Assembly (NCBI GenBank): GCA_040226215.1
Contig: JAVKFF010000222.1
Span: 1-13,502 of the forward strand
Length of the DNA stretch: 13,502 nucleotides
Direction of reading: 5' to 3'
From: JAVKFF01 sp040226215
GTDB taxonomy: Bacteria; Pseudomonadota; Alphaproteobacteria; DSM-16000; Inquilinaceae
Made by a program: the position numbers and the translations under genes. The notes below the pieces were generated by a model, which saw only the letters and a program-made list of their open reading frames with translations, was not told where the DNA came from and made no database searches. Positions 1 to 5,463 of this stretch are shown in pieces. How positions within the stretch are numbered: position 1 is the first letter of the stretch; each line of letters begins with the position of its first letter.

Positions 1-609
1 GTCTTCGTCGTCGTCGACCGGTTCTTCGTGTCCGTCGTCGTCTTCGTCGTCATCCTCGTCCGCGTCGCTGTCGGCATCGGAGTCGTCATCCTCATCCGCG
101 TCGCCGTCGGCGTCTGAGTCGGCGTCGTCATCCTCGTCCGCATCGCTGTCGGCGTCTGAGTCGGCGTCGTCATCCTCGTCCGCGTCGCTGTCGGCTTCGG
201 AGTCGGCGTCGTCATCCTCGTCCGCGTCGCTGTCGGCGTCTGAGTCGGCGTCCTCGTCCGCATCGGCATCAGCGTCCGCATCCGCATCAGCATCGGCGTC
301 GGCATCGGCGTCGGCATCAGCGTCCGCATCGGCGTCCGCATCGGCATCGGCATCGGCATCAGCGTCCGCATCGTCATCATCGTCGTCGTCACCCTCATCA
401 TTGAGAGTGATGTCGAAGTCTGGAACGATGAACGGAACCTCGATGACCGCCGTTTCCGGCTGGTTCACCAGGCGGTTCTGCAGCTGCAGCCCACCGGCCA
501 GCTGGGCCATGGCGTCTTCACCGACGAAGAACTCGGCGATGTCGCCATTGTAGAAGGTCAATGCGGAAATACTGGCACCGACGAGCAGCGCCTTGCGGAT
601 GTTCTTCAT
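1..609 (-). CDS. Acidic Asp/Ala/Ser-repeat protein, probably exported, 3' end cut by window edge
   Basis: The reading frame is open from an ATG at 609 to the left edge (203 codons, no stop). The start is supported by a purine-rich GAGGGGGG just upstream (613-620). Residues 1-20 have a basic start (MKNIRK) and a short hydrophobic stretch, resembling an export signal without a clear cleavage site. Residues 20-75 form a short non-repetitive domain containing LQNRLVNQP and FIVPDF. From about residue 76 the protein is almost pure Asp, Ala, Ser and Glu: a seven-Asp run, an Ala-Asp dipeptide tract, about five copies of a 14-residue unit (DEDDDADSDADSDA), and finally a DED-rich stretch with a HEEP motif. 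Such tails are expected to be disordered and to bind divalent cations, loosely like Ser-Asp stalks of staphylococcal Sdr proteins; that is analogy only. No family recognised. A C-terminal anchor or secretion signal may lie outside the window. Confidence 0.75.
   Translation of the reverse strand, partial: MKNIRKALLVGASISALTFYNGDIAEFFVGEDAMAQLAGGLQLQNRLVNQPETAVIEVPFIVPDFDITLNDEGDDDDDDDADADADADADADADADADADADADADADADADADADADEDADSDADSDADEDDDADSEADSDADEDDDADSDADSDADEDDDADSDADGDADEDDDSDADSDADEDDDEDDDGHEEPVDDDED
61..258 (-). repeat. 42-bp coding minisatellite (14-residue acidic repeat), about five copies
   Basis: Read in plus-strand triplets, full 42-bp units occupy 97-138, 139-180 and 181-222. Shortened 36-bp units lie at 61-96 and 223-258, each missing one pair of codons. 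Units differ by a few substitutions, mostly interchanges of gtc/atc and of tga/gga that keep an Asp/Ala/Ser/Glu composition. All length changes are multiples of three, so the frame is kept. This looks like slippage or recombination under selection for an acidic product. Confidence 0.85.
259..372 (-). repeat. Hexanucleotide Ala-Asp repeat tract
   Basis: Alternating six-base units such as gcatcg/gcgtcg encode a run of about 19 Ala-Asp dipeptides on the minus strand. Synonymous alternation (gtc/atc for Asp, cgc/ggc/agc for Ala) breaks up perfect repeats. The tract joins the 14-residue repeats to the N-terminal domain through a poly-Asp run. Confidence 0.85.
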
Positions 610-885
610 CTTCCCCCCTCAAGCCCGCCCCGATGCCGGAAGGCATTCGAACGTTCGGCTCTCGCGTTGCCGTGCCGGCCGGACGGTGCCTCCGCTGAAG
701 GCGGGCGGACACCGGGCTGCGCGACGTCAATTCATCACATGCCTACATGTCCGTGATCGCCACCGCCGTCGCAAGGCGCGGTCCGGCGGGCGCGGCGAAG
801 GTCGTTGGGGGTTTGAAACCGGAATGAGAATTCTGCGGCGCTATTCCACCGGACATCGGAATGATGTTCGCCGATAACACCAAAT

Positions 886-969
886 GAGAGAACTTCCCGC
901 TCGGAACCGATAACGTTGGCAGGGGTCTACTTTAGACGCAGAATCCGGCCGCTCGGGAAGTAACCTCTC
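886..969. other. Imperfect inverted repeat, possible structured RNA or operator region
   Basis: The arm at 886-899 (GAGAG, one base, then ACTTCCCG) is matched by 954-969 (CGGGAAGT, three bases, then CTCTC), so an imperfect outer stem can form. Within it, GTCTA (925-929) and TAGAC (933-937) form a small hairpin with a 3-base loop. The octamer CCGATAAC occurs at 871-878 and again at 907-914. The element lies about 280-360 bp upstream of the acidic repeat gene start and could be part of its control region. Function is unknown. Confidence 0.4.
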
Positions 970-1157
970 ACATTTCGGTGTCGCATGACGGGAATCTAGG
1001 ATTAATTTCCCTTTTCCAGACGACTCACGGCCACCCCTTCGCAATTTGAAACGCCTTCTGAGGTGGATTCGCGCCGCATCTTGCCGCTGGTATTTGCATC
1101 ATACGCGAGCGACACACCTATTTGGAGAATACCCCGATCCGGTCGGGCTGCAGGTCC

Positions 1158-1203
1158 GCCACGGGCACGCTCCATGAAGGGCCACGGGCACGCTCCATGA
1201 TGG
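1158..1203. repeat. 23-bp tandem duplication
   Basis: Two adjacent 23-bp copies (1158-1180 and 1181-1203) begin GCCACGGGCACGCTCCATGA and differ at a single base near the end (a versus t). Near identity suggests a recent duplication in non-coding DNA. Confidence 0.85.
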
Positions 1204-1542
1204 TACGTCAGCGACGCCCGGGACGGCACACGGCGACACCGCCGGCAAGAGCCCGGACCATGCGGCGCTGCGCCCGGCCAGAGAACCTGCATCCGGGGCA
1301 TCGGCAAGAGCCCTCGCGGTGCCATGGACGATCACCCGCTGAAACGGATTCCGTTCAAGCTGACCCCGGAACTGGCTGATCCTGGACCAGGCTGATCCCG
1401 GAAGCGGAGGCGAGGGTGCCGGCACGCGCATGCCCGTGGCCGGAGCGCACCACCGATATCCTCGACCAGAGTGCATGCCGCGTCCGCCGGCCCGGCGGAC
1501 GCGGCGCGCGACTCAGACAAGCAGCTCGGGCACGCCGGTCAG

Positions 1543-1581
1543 GCACGCAGATCGGGCACGCAGATCGGGCACGCAGATCGG
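1543..1581. repeat. 13-bp tandem repeat, three perfect copies
   Basis: The unit GCACGCAGATCGG occurs three times head to tail at 1543-1555, 1556-1568 and 1569-1581. A degenerate relative (GCACGCCGGTCAG) lies directly upstream. The 13-bp period is not a multiple of three, which argues against coding use. Confidence 0.85.
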
Positions 1582-1665
1582 GGCAGACACGAATGGAGGG
1601 AGTGCAGCCGGAAAGAGGGCGCCGGCTCGCCTGCCAAGCGCGGGGCGATCCGGTCGCGTTCGCGA

Positions 1666-1911
1666 CTAGTTGTTGGAGACCGAACCGATCGGGCCGTCGA
1701 CGATGGTACCCGGCGCCGGCGTGTTCACCAGGCGGTTGCGCAACATCGAGGCGGCAGGATCGGGCACGATGAAGGAGATCATGAGCAGGTCGTTGGTCGT
1801 GACCGTCGGGGAGTCATCCACCCCCAGTTCGGTGATACCCCGGGCGCCTGCCGGTGCGGCGAGCATCGCGGCAAGCGCGACTCCGATGAGAACTCCACCG
1901 ACCCTTCGCAT
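1666..1911 (-). CDS. Small exported protein of unknown function (81 aa), related to the acidic repeat protein
   Basis: The start at 1911 is preferred over an upstream ATG at 1956 because it has a GGGAG element at good spacing and the protein then opens with a typical signal peptide (MRRVGGVLIGVALAAMLAAP, likely cleavage after AGA). The mature part is only about 55 residues and contains FIVPDP and LRNRLVNTP. The same two motifs occur in the acidic repeat protein (LQNRLVNQP, FIVPDF) but in the opposite order. At DNA level the two genes share the 15-mer GTTCACCAGGCGGTT (1723-1737 and 463-477). This suggests a small local family of secreted proteins, of which this member lacks the acidic tail. 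It may be a complete short paralogue or the end of a decayed longer one. No known family recognised. Confidence 0.6.
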   Translation of the reverse strand: MRRVGGVLIGVALAAMLAAPAGARGITELGVDDSPTVTTNDLLMISFIVPDPAASMLRNRLVNTPAPGTIVDGPIGSVSNN

Positions 1912-2340
1912 CCTCAGATCTCCCAACTCATGCAATTTGCAATACCTGACACGCAATCGTCACGGACAGAATTCTCCCAACGATTAAGTCGCAGGGAATT
2001 GAATCGCGCAAAAGAAGAAATCGCAACGGCGAATCCGGCCGTGGCTCCATCATCATTAACCAAAGAGATGATAATCGGCCATTACCATTAACCAAAGACC
2101 TATTTTCTCACGTCCAATGACAAGCGTGAGAGATGTAGAACATCTGTAAGGAGAACCAGGACTCCCGCCACGGGCGATCTCGGCTGTCATTTTTCGGCAA
2201 TGACGGCGCAAAACACTCCTTTCGATTGCCTGGTAGTGGAGTCTTGATACCGCAGGCTGGATATCAAAAGGACATCTATTCCCGGTTTCAGCGACCGTTA
2301 TCTTTACACCATCATCCATTTTGTCTTGGGGGGAAGACAA
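1912..2340. other. Divergent intergenic control region between the 81-aa gene and the TPR gene
   Basis: This 429 bp stretch, A+T-rich in its first third, separates two divergent genes. It contains a 13-bp direct repeat (2054-2066, 2086-2098), two abutting hairpins (CTCACG/CGTGAG at 2107-2130 and AGATGT/ACATCT at 2131-2145), a hairpin at 2183-2207 with a GTCATT/AATGAC core, and the hairpin that carries the ribosome binding site (2320-2341). An AAGGAG at 2148-2153 has no start codon at usable distance. No clear -35/-10 pair was found. Confidence 0.5.
2054..2098. promoter_or_regulatory. Paired direct repeat CATTAACCAAAGA, possible regulator binding sites
   Basis: Two identical 13-mers start at 2054 and 2086, a 32-bp offset of roughly three helical turns, between divergent genes. 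Each contains TTAACC, which overlaps half of the CtrA recognition sequence of alphaproteobacteria, but the full TTAA-N7-TTAA arrangement is not present. Binding by a dedicated regulator is inference. Confidence 0.35.
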
Positions 2341-2341
2341 A
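2320..2341 (+). promoter_or_regulatory. Hairpin presenting the Shine-Dalgarno G6 in its loop
   Basis: TTTGTCTT (2320-2327) and AAGACAAA (2334-2341) are perfect reverse complements flanking GGGGGG (2328-2333). The 3' arm ends with the A of the ATG of the TPR gene. In the mRNA the anti-anti-Shine-Dalgarno bases would sit in the loop and the start codon at the foot of the stem. This could expose the site to ribosomes or be a target for a protein or small RNA. Confidence 0.55.
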
Positions 2342-3051
2342 TGAACCGAAAGCTGCTTCTCGCGGCTGCCTTCGCCGCAGCCACTTTCAGTACCCATGGC
2401 GCATCGGCCCAGGTTCTCCTGGATCCGGCCGATGAGTGCTTCTGGGCCGGCGAACGCGGCGAATACGATCTTCAGGAAGTCTTCTGCACCCAGCGGCTGG
2501 CTTCCAGCCTGCCGGCGGACGTGACGGCCATTGCCTATAACAATAGGGGCAACGCGCTGCAGAATCTTGGCCTGCTTGAGGATGCACTCGCCGACTACAC
2601 CGCAGCCCTGGATCTGCAGCCGCGCTATGCGGTCGCCCTGTCCAACCGCGGATCGGCCTTTGACCAGCTGGGTCAGTACGAGAATGCGATCGCCGACTAC
2701 ACCTCGGCGATCGAGTTCGACGACACCCGGCCGGAGGCCTTCTTCAATCGGGCGAACACCTATTTCCGCATCGGCCAGTATCAGAACGCGGTGTCCGACT
2801 ACTCGGTCGTCGCCTCGATGCTGCCGGCTGACGGCGAGGTCTATGCCTATCGCGGGTTCGCCAATGCCCGTCTCGGCAATGCTGACGCGGCGATCGAGGA
2901 CTTCGAGGCCGCCGCGGCCAACAACTACAACGTCACCGCAATTCAGCAGGTCCTGGCGGAGTCAGGATTCTTCACTGGCGTGATCACGGGCAGCCTCGAC
3001 CAGGCGACGCGATCCGCCATCGAACGCTGGGTCGCCTCCGGGGCGATGTAG
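2341..3051 (+). CDS. Periplasmic TPR protein with truncated peptidoglycan-binding-like C-terminus
   Basis: The 236-residue product starts at ATG 2341; an in-frame TTG at 2326 lies inside the ribosome binding hairpin and is unlikely. Residues 1-23 are a signal peptide with an ASA/Q cleavage site. Cys33 and Cys49 may form a disulfide. About four TPR units follow (roughly 63-96, 97-130, 131-164, 165-197) with the usual pattern of NRG...LGQYENAIADYTSAIE. The last 40 residues (IQQVLAESGFFTGVITGSLDQATRSAIERW) match the pattern of a peptidoglycan-binding type 1 repeat, though short. The protein probably acts as a periplasmic scaffold; TPR plus cell-wall-binding tails are common in alphaproteobacteria, some in Sel1/ErfK-like contexts. 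A partner is not evident nearby. It is read alone, with long flanking spacers. Confidence 0.85.
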   Translation: MNRKLLLAAAFAAATFSTHGASAQVLLDPADECFWAGERGEYDLQEVFCTQRLASSLPADVTAIAYNNRGNALQNLGLLEDALADYTAALDLQPRYAVALSNRGSAFDQLGQYENAIADYTSAIEFDDTRPEAFFNRANTYFRIGQYQNAVSDYSVVASMLPADGEVYAYRGFANARLGNADAAIEDFEAAAANNYNVTAIQQVLAESGFFTGVITGSLDQATRSAIERWVASGAM

Positions 3052-3068
3052 CGTCGCCGGGCCACTTG

Positions 3069-3245
3069 CTTTCCCCCCGATCGCGCATGGCCCGGTCGCT
3101 CAACGACAACAAGAATCTTTAGCTCCTAGACTCAAGGGCCGGCTTCGGCCGGCCCACTTTCTCTAGATTCTTCTTGTAATGAGAAGAAAAATGCGAAGAT
3201 TCCCGACAGTTGAGCGACCGCCGCACACGCAATCGGGGGAAAGAC
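3069..3245. repeat. Nested imperfect inverted repeat around the terminator
   Basis: Outer arms: 3069-3104 and the reverse complement of 3210-3245 align with one gap and about six mismatches over 36 bases; the identical core is CGGTCGCTCAAC. Inner arms: ACAACAAGAATCT (3106-3118) against the complement of 3165-3177 with one mismatch. Centre: the 3136-3155 hairpin. The right side has about 32 extra bases between inner and outer arms. The arrangement suggests an inverted duplication or a long structured RNA. Confidence 0.55.
3136..3155 (+). terminator. GC-rich UUCG-loop hairpin, probable terminator of the TPR gene
   Basis: GGGCCGGC (3136-3143) and GCCGGCCC (3148-3155) form a perfect 8-bp stem around a TTCG tetraloop, 85 bp after the TPR stop. 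The tail ACTTTCTCT is only moderately T-rich, so intrinsic termination would be imperfect. The UUCG loop is typical of very stable terminators. It could equally end a small RNA. Confidence 0.6.
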
Positions 3246-3332
3246 CTGCGGCCAAGTCCACCTTCCTGGGTGGAATGGACTGGACGAGACACCGGTTTCA
3301 CTACGCCGGGTTCGACGGTTGGGCTTCGACCA

Positions 3333-3355
3333 ATGATGAGTCCTGACCTCATCAT
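3333..3355. promoter_or_regulatory. 8-bp inverted repeat with 7-base spacer
   Basis: ATGATGAG (3333-3340) and CTCATCAT (3348-3355) are perfect reverse complements around TCCTGAC. There is no T-run after it, so it reads more like an operator or RNA stem than a terminator. It lies about 225 bp upstream of the XRE gene. Role unknown. Confidence 0.4.
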
Positions 3356-3390
3356 CAACTCCCAATCCGTTGAATTATCGAGTGAATAGC

Positions 3391-3422
3391 AATGCATGAA
3401 CGTCCACACCAAATGCGTGAAC
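3391..3422. promoter_or_regulatory. Phased direct repeats AATGC(A/G)TGAAC, candidate operator
   Basis: AATGCATGAAC (3391-3401) and AATGCGTGAAC (3412-3422) differ at one base and start exactly 21 bp apart, two helical turns, so a protein binding both would sit on one face of the DNA. The XRE gene downstream is the obvious candidate regulator, by autoregulation; that link is inference. Confidence 0.4.
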
Positions 3423-3579
3423 ATGACCACGCGTTTTTGGATTCTCTTGTGTATGGCCAGAATTCTCGGATCGATTTACATTCGTCGATGTTGTGAAATC
3501 GCTGGCTGAGGTATTCACTCACATCATCACGTTGACACGGCGGGGTTGAGTGCTCGCCGTCTCGTTGGGGGGAAGAGGA

Positions 3580-4005
3580 ATGAGCACGTACGAGAGCGAT
3601 ATCGAAGAAGGCCCGAACCCGGTGGACGTCCATGTCGGCCACCGGATTCGCCTGCGCCGCAAGATGCTCGGCTTCTCGCAGGAGAAGCTGGGCGAGTCCG
3701 TGGGCCTGTCGTTTCAGCAGGTCCAGAAGTACGAGAAGGGGACCAACCGGGTCGGGGCCGGCAAGCTCTGGCGCTTCGCCGCGACCCTCGGCGTCCCGGT
3801 CGGCTTCTTCTTCGAAGGGGCCAGCGATTCCGAGTTCGGGGGGGCTCGGGTCGCTGAGCCTCGGGTCACGGACGTCTACGATCCGCACATCGATGCCGAG
3901 ACCCTCGACCTGGTCGAGGCCTACTACAGCATCAACGATGAGCGTGTCCGAACACGTTTCGTTTCGCTACTTCGGTCGGTCGCGGAATCGGCTGACGAGA
4001 TTTAG
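3580..4005 (+). CDS. XRE-family transcriptional regulator (alphaproteobacterial PraR/PhrR-like type)
   Basis: A 141-residue DNA-binding protein. The start at ATG 3580 is chosen because the strong purine tract (GGGGGGAAGAGGA) ends just before it; the in-frame GTG at 3550 would place this site inside the gene. Residues 13-80 are a Cro/C1-type HTH domain (NPVDVHVGHRIRLRR, then SQEKLGESVGLSFQQVQKYE at 33-52, then a PVGFFFEG end). This form, with a helical C-terminal tail (about 104-135, ETLDLVEAYYSI), is a common alphaproteobacterial class that includes PraR and PhrR. Members act as repressors or activators in stress and symbiosis genes. It is followed after 105 bp by the PAS-RadC gene on the same strand, so control of that gene and of itself is plausible. 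The exact orthologue cannot be named. Confidence 0.9.
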   Translation: MSTYESDIEEGPNPVDVHVGHRIRLRRKMLGFSQEKLGESVGLSFQQVQKYEKGTNRVGAGKLWRFAATLGVPVGFFFEGASDSEFGGARVAEPRVTDVYDPHIDAETLDLVEAYYSINDERVRTRFVSLLRSVAESADEI

Positions 4006-4110
4006 CGTTATCATTGGCGCATGCGCGATTACCGATTCCTGTTCTTAGGTAACTATCGCGCTGCGCTAATGCTCGTGAGACGATTCCTTATCGGGTAAGG
4101 TTCTCATGTC
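4006..4110 (+). promoter_or_regulatory. Spacer between regulator and PAS-RadC gene with palindrome and short repeats
   Basis: A perfect 10-bp palindrome GCGCATGCGC lies at 4017-4026. The octamer CGATTCCT occurs near 4029 and again near 4081, each followed by a GGTAA element after a few bases. The second GGTAA-like element (TAAGG) may serve as the ribosome binding site for the ATG at 4111. The first copy could be part of an operator. No clear terminator separates the two genes, so they may be partly co-transcribed. Confidence 0.35.
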
Positions 4111-5412
4111 ATGTTTCAACTACGCCCCATATCCCGTCCGGAAATAAGCCAATTCCTGTCCGCCTACAGCGAAAAGCTGGCGGCGAACGGGAACTGCATC
4201 CTGCGCCGGGACGAGTACGGTCTGGAGGCTGTCGAGGCCCTGCCGGAATTCGATCGCCTGTTCACGCACTGGAACGCGATTGGATCGGCCGACAACCTGC
4301 CCCGGTTGGCGCAGTTCGACTCCTTGCTCGAATACGATGACGGACTCCTGAAGCACGTCATCAACGTCACCGCCGTGGACCCGGCGGATTACTACTACGA
4401 GCGCTACGACTCCCTGTCCCGCCGCGACGGCCAGGATCTGACCGGCAAGCCGCTGGGCAGTCACCCTGACAAGGTTCTGGCCGAGAGCGTGATGGTGGAC
4501 TACGCCACCTCCGCCCAGCTGCGCCGCGCCTCCTTCATGGAGGTGTCGATCGGCACCGGCGGCGTCTCCCGGCGTTTCGCCCGGCTCCTGCTGCCGGTGC
4601 GTGACGGCGCGGGCAAGCGGGCCAGCCATCTGATCGCCGCGGTGCGTCTCGAGGAATGCTCGGTCGACCGTCTGGTGCCACCGTTCCATTTCCCGAAGAG
4701 GAACAAGAGCGGCGCCCTGGCCGGCGCGGACATGCCGACGGCCAATGACACCCGCCCTGCCCTCAATCCGGACATCTTCGACAAGCTCGACGACACTGCG
4801 CTTCTCGAGCAATTCCTGACCCAGGTCTTCCCGCGCATCGATCCACGCTCGACCGCCACGCGGCTGATCCAGACCTTCGGCAGCCTGGCGGAGGTGATCA
4901 ACGCCGATCCGCACCGCCTGGCGGAGGTCGGCCAACTTTCCTTCGCCACCATCGCCCAGATGAAGGCGGCGGGCGAGATGGCGACCCGGATCATCGGCCG
5001 CGAACTGGTCGATCGGCCGCTGCTCAACAATATCGACCAGTTGGTCGACTACTGCCGGGCACGTCTGGCCCGCCGGCCGACGGAGGCGGTTCGCGTGCTC
5101 TATGTCGACCGCAAGCTGAACCTGATCGCCGACGAGGAAGTGGCGCGCGGTTCCGGCGGCTTCGTGAACATCGAGCCGCGCGAGGTGATCAAGCGGGCGC
5201 TGATCCACGAGGCGGGCGGCATCATCCTGGTGCACAACCACCCCTCCGGCGATCCGACACCCTCCTCGCAGGATATCGAGATCACCATGGCCATCCGACG
5301 GGCGGCCAATGCGGTGGAGATGGAGGTGCACGACCACCTGATCGTCACCCGCGACGACTACACCAGCTTGAAGCGGCTCGGTTTCCTGCGGAAGAATGCC
5401 GGTGGGCGCTGA
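4111..5412 (+). CDS. radC: RadC/JAMM-domain protein with N-terminal PAS-like domain
   Basis: The 433-residue protein is about twice the length of ordinary RadC (around 220). Residues about 45-180 resemble the alphaproteobacterial PAS_5 sensor domain: FDRLFTHWN near the start, a central YYYERYDSLSRRDGQDLTGKPLG, then RRFARLLLPVRD...LIAAVRLEE. After a polar linker (about 185-225) comes a RadC region: a helical N-part with a helix-hairpin-helix-like segment (228-290) and a JAMM domain. The metal motif is complete: His375, His377 and Asp388 (H-x-H-x10-D, in HNHPSGD), with Glu358 as the likely upstream acid. RadC proteins often sit in mobile or defence regions; the historical DNA-repair role is doubtful. 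The PAS-like part suggests signal-dependent activity. It follows the XRE gene and ends before a strong bidirectional terminator. The RadC part is secure; the PAS assignment is by pattern only. Confidence 0.88.
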   Translation: MFQLRPISRPEISQFLSAYSEKLAANGNCILRRDEYGLEAVEALPEFDRLFTHWNAIGSADNLPRLAQFDSLLEYDDGLLKHVINVTAVDPADYYYERYDSLSRRDGQDLTGKPLGSHPDKVLAESVMVDYATSAQLRRASFMEVSIGTGGVSRRFARLLLPVRDGAGKRASHLIAAVRLEECSVDRLVPPFHFPKRNKSGALAGADMPTANDTRPALNPDIFDKLDDTALLEQFLTQVFPRIDPRSTATRLIQTFGSLAEVINADPHRLAEVGQLSFATIAQMKAAGEMATRIIGRELVDRPLLNNIDQLVDYCRARLARRPTEAVRVLYVDRKLNLIADEEVARGSGGFVNIEPREVIKRALIHEAGGIILVHNHPSGDPTPSSQDIEITMAIRRAANAVEMEVHDHLIVTRDDYTSLKRLGFLRKNAGGR

Positions 5413-5463
5413 CCCGGTTCGCTGCGCCCGCCCTACCCTGCTGCCCGCCCTGCCCAATGACGA

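Larger units (their letters stand above)
610..1665. other. Gene-poor 1.06 kb intergenic region with scattered short repeats
   Basis: No convincing gene was found on either strand. Open frames exist, as expected in G+C-rich DNA, but their translations are rich in Arg/Pro/Ala, lack recognisable domains and lack good ribosome binding sites. The region holds a possible structured element (886-969), a 23-bp tandem duplication (1158-1203), a 12-bp direct repeat CGGCAAGAGCCC (1243-1254 and 1302-1313), a 16-bp imperfect tandem duplication (1374-1405) and a 13-bp triplicate (1543-1581). The right half could be decayed coding DNA. The left part (613-900) must include the promoter and leader of the acidic repeat gene. 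Confidence 0.6.
3052..3579. other. 528-bp structured intergenic region upstream of the XRE regulator
   Basis: No convincing gene. Open frames on the minus strand (for example 3430-3119) have no recognisable domain and no convincing ribosome site. The stretch holds a GC hairpin (3136-3155) nested in a longer imperfect inverted repeat (3069-3245), a hairpin with an 8-bp stem (3333-3355), phased direct repeats (3391-3422), and a distant inverted pair GAGTGAATA / TATTCACTC near 3380 and 3512. A TTGACA at 3532-3537 has no convincing -10 partner. The region could hold a small RNA or the control region for the regulator. Confidence 0.55.

Noticed and set aside
1..372. CRISPR array from the regular short repeats at the left edge
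   Set aside because: Units are contiguous with no spacers, are multiples of three and form one open reading frame.
1324..1395. Short plus-strand frame starting MDDHPLKRIPFKLTPELADP
   Set aside because: It looks gene-like for 17 codons but stops within an imperfect 16-bp duplication and has no clear ribosome site or continuation; at most a relic.
1002..1476. Overlapping minus-strand open frames (1325-1002 and 1476-1099)
   Set aside because: Arg/Pro/Ala/Cys-rich translations with no domain, no ribosome site and tandem repeats of non-triplet period inside them; typical chance frames in G+C-rich DNA.
1471..2091. 206-codon plus-strand open frame across the 81-aa gene
   Set aside because: It runs antisense through the small exported gene and through the 13-bp repeats, with low-complexity Arg-rich content and no recognisable domain.
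2148..2170. AAGGAG ribosome site for an unseen small gene
   Set aside because: No start codon follows at a workable distance.
3300..3350. tRNA, from a GGGTTCGAC segment resembling a T-loop
   Set aside because: No acceptor stem, anticodon arm or CCA-end pairing could be assembled around it.
3119..3430. Minus-strand open frame in the structured spacer
   Set aside because: It crosses the hairpin and inverted repeats and shows no domain or good ribosome site.
4120..5457. Long 445-codon minus-strand frame opposite PAS-RadC
   Set aside because: A shadow of the plus-strand gene, as shown by the intact RadC motifs on the other strand.
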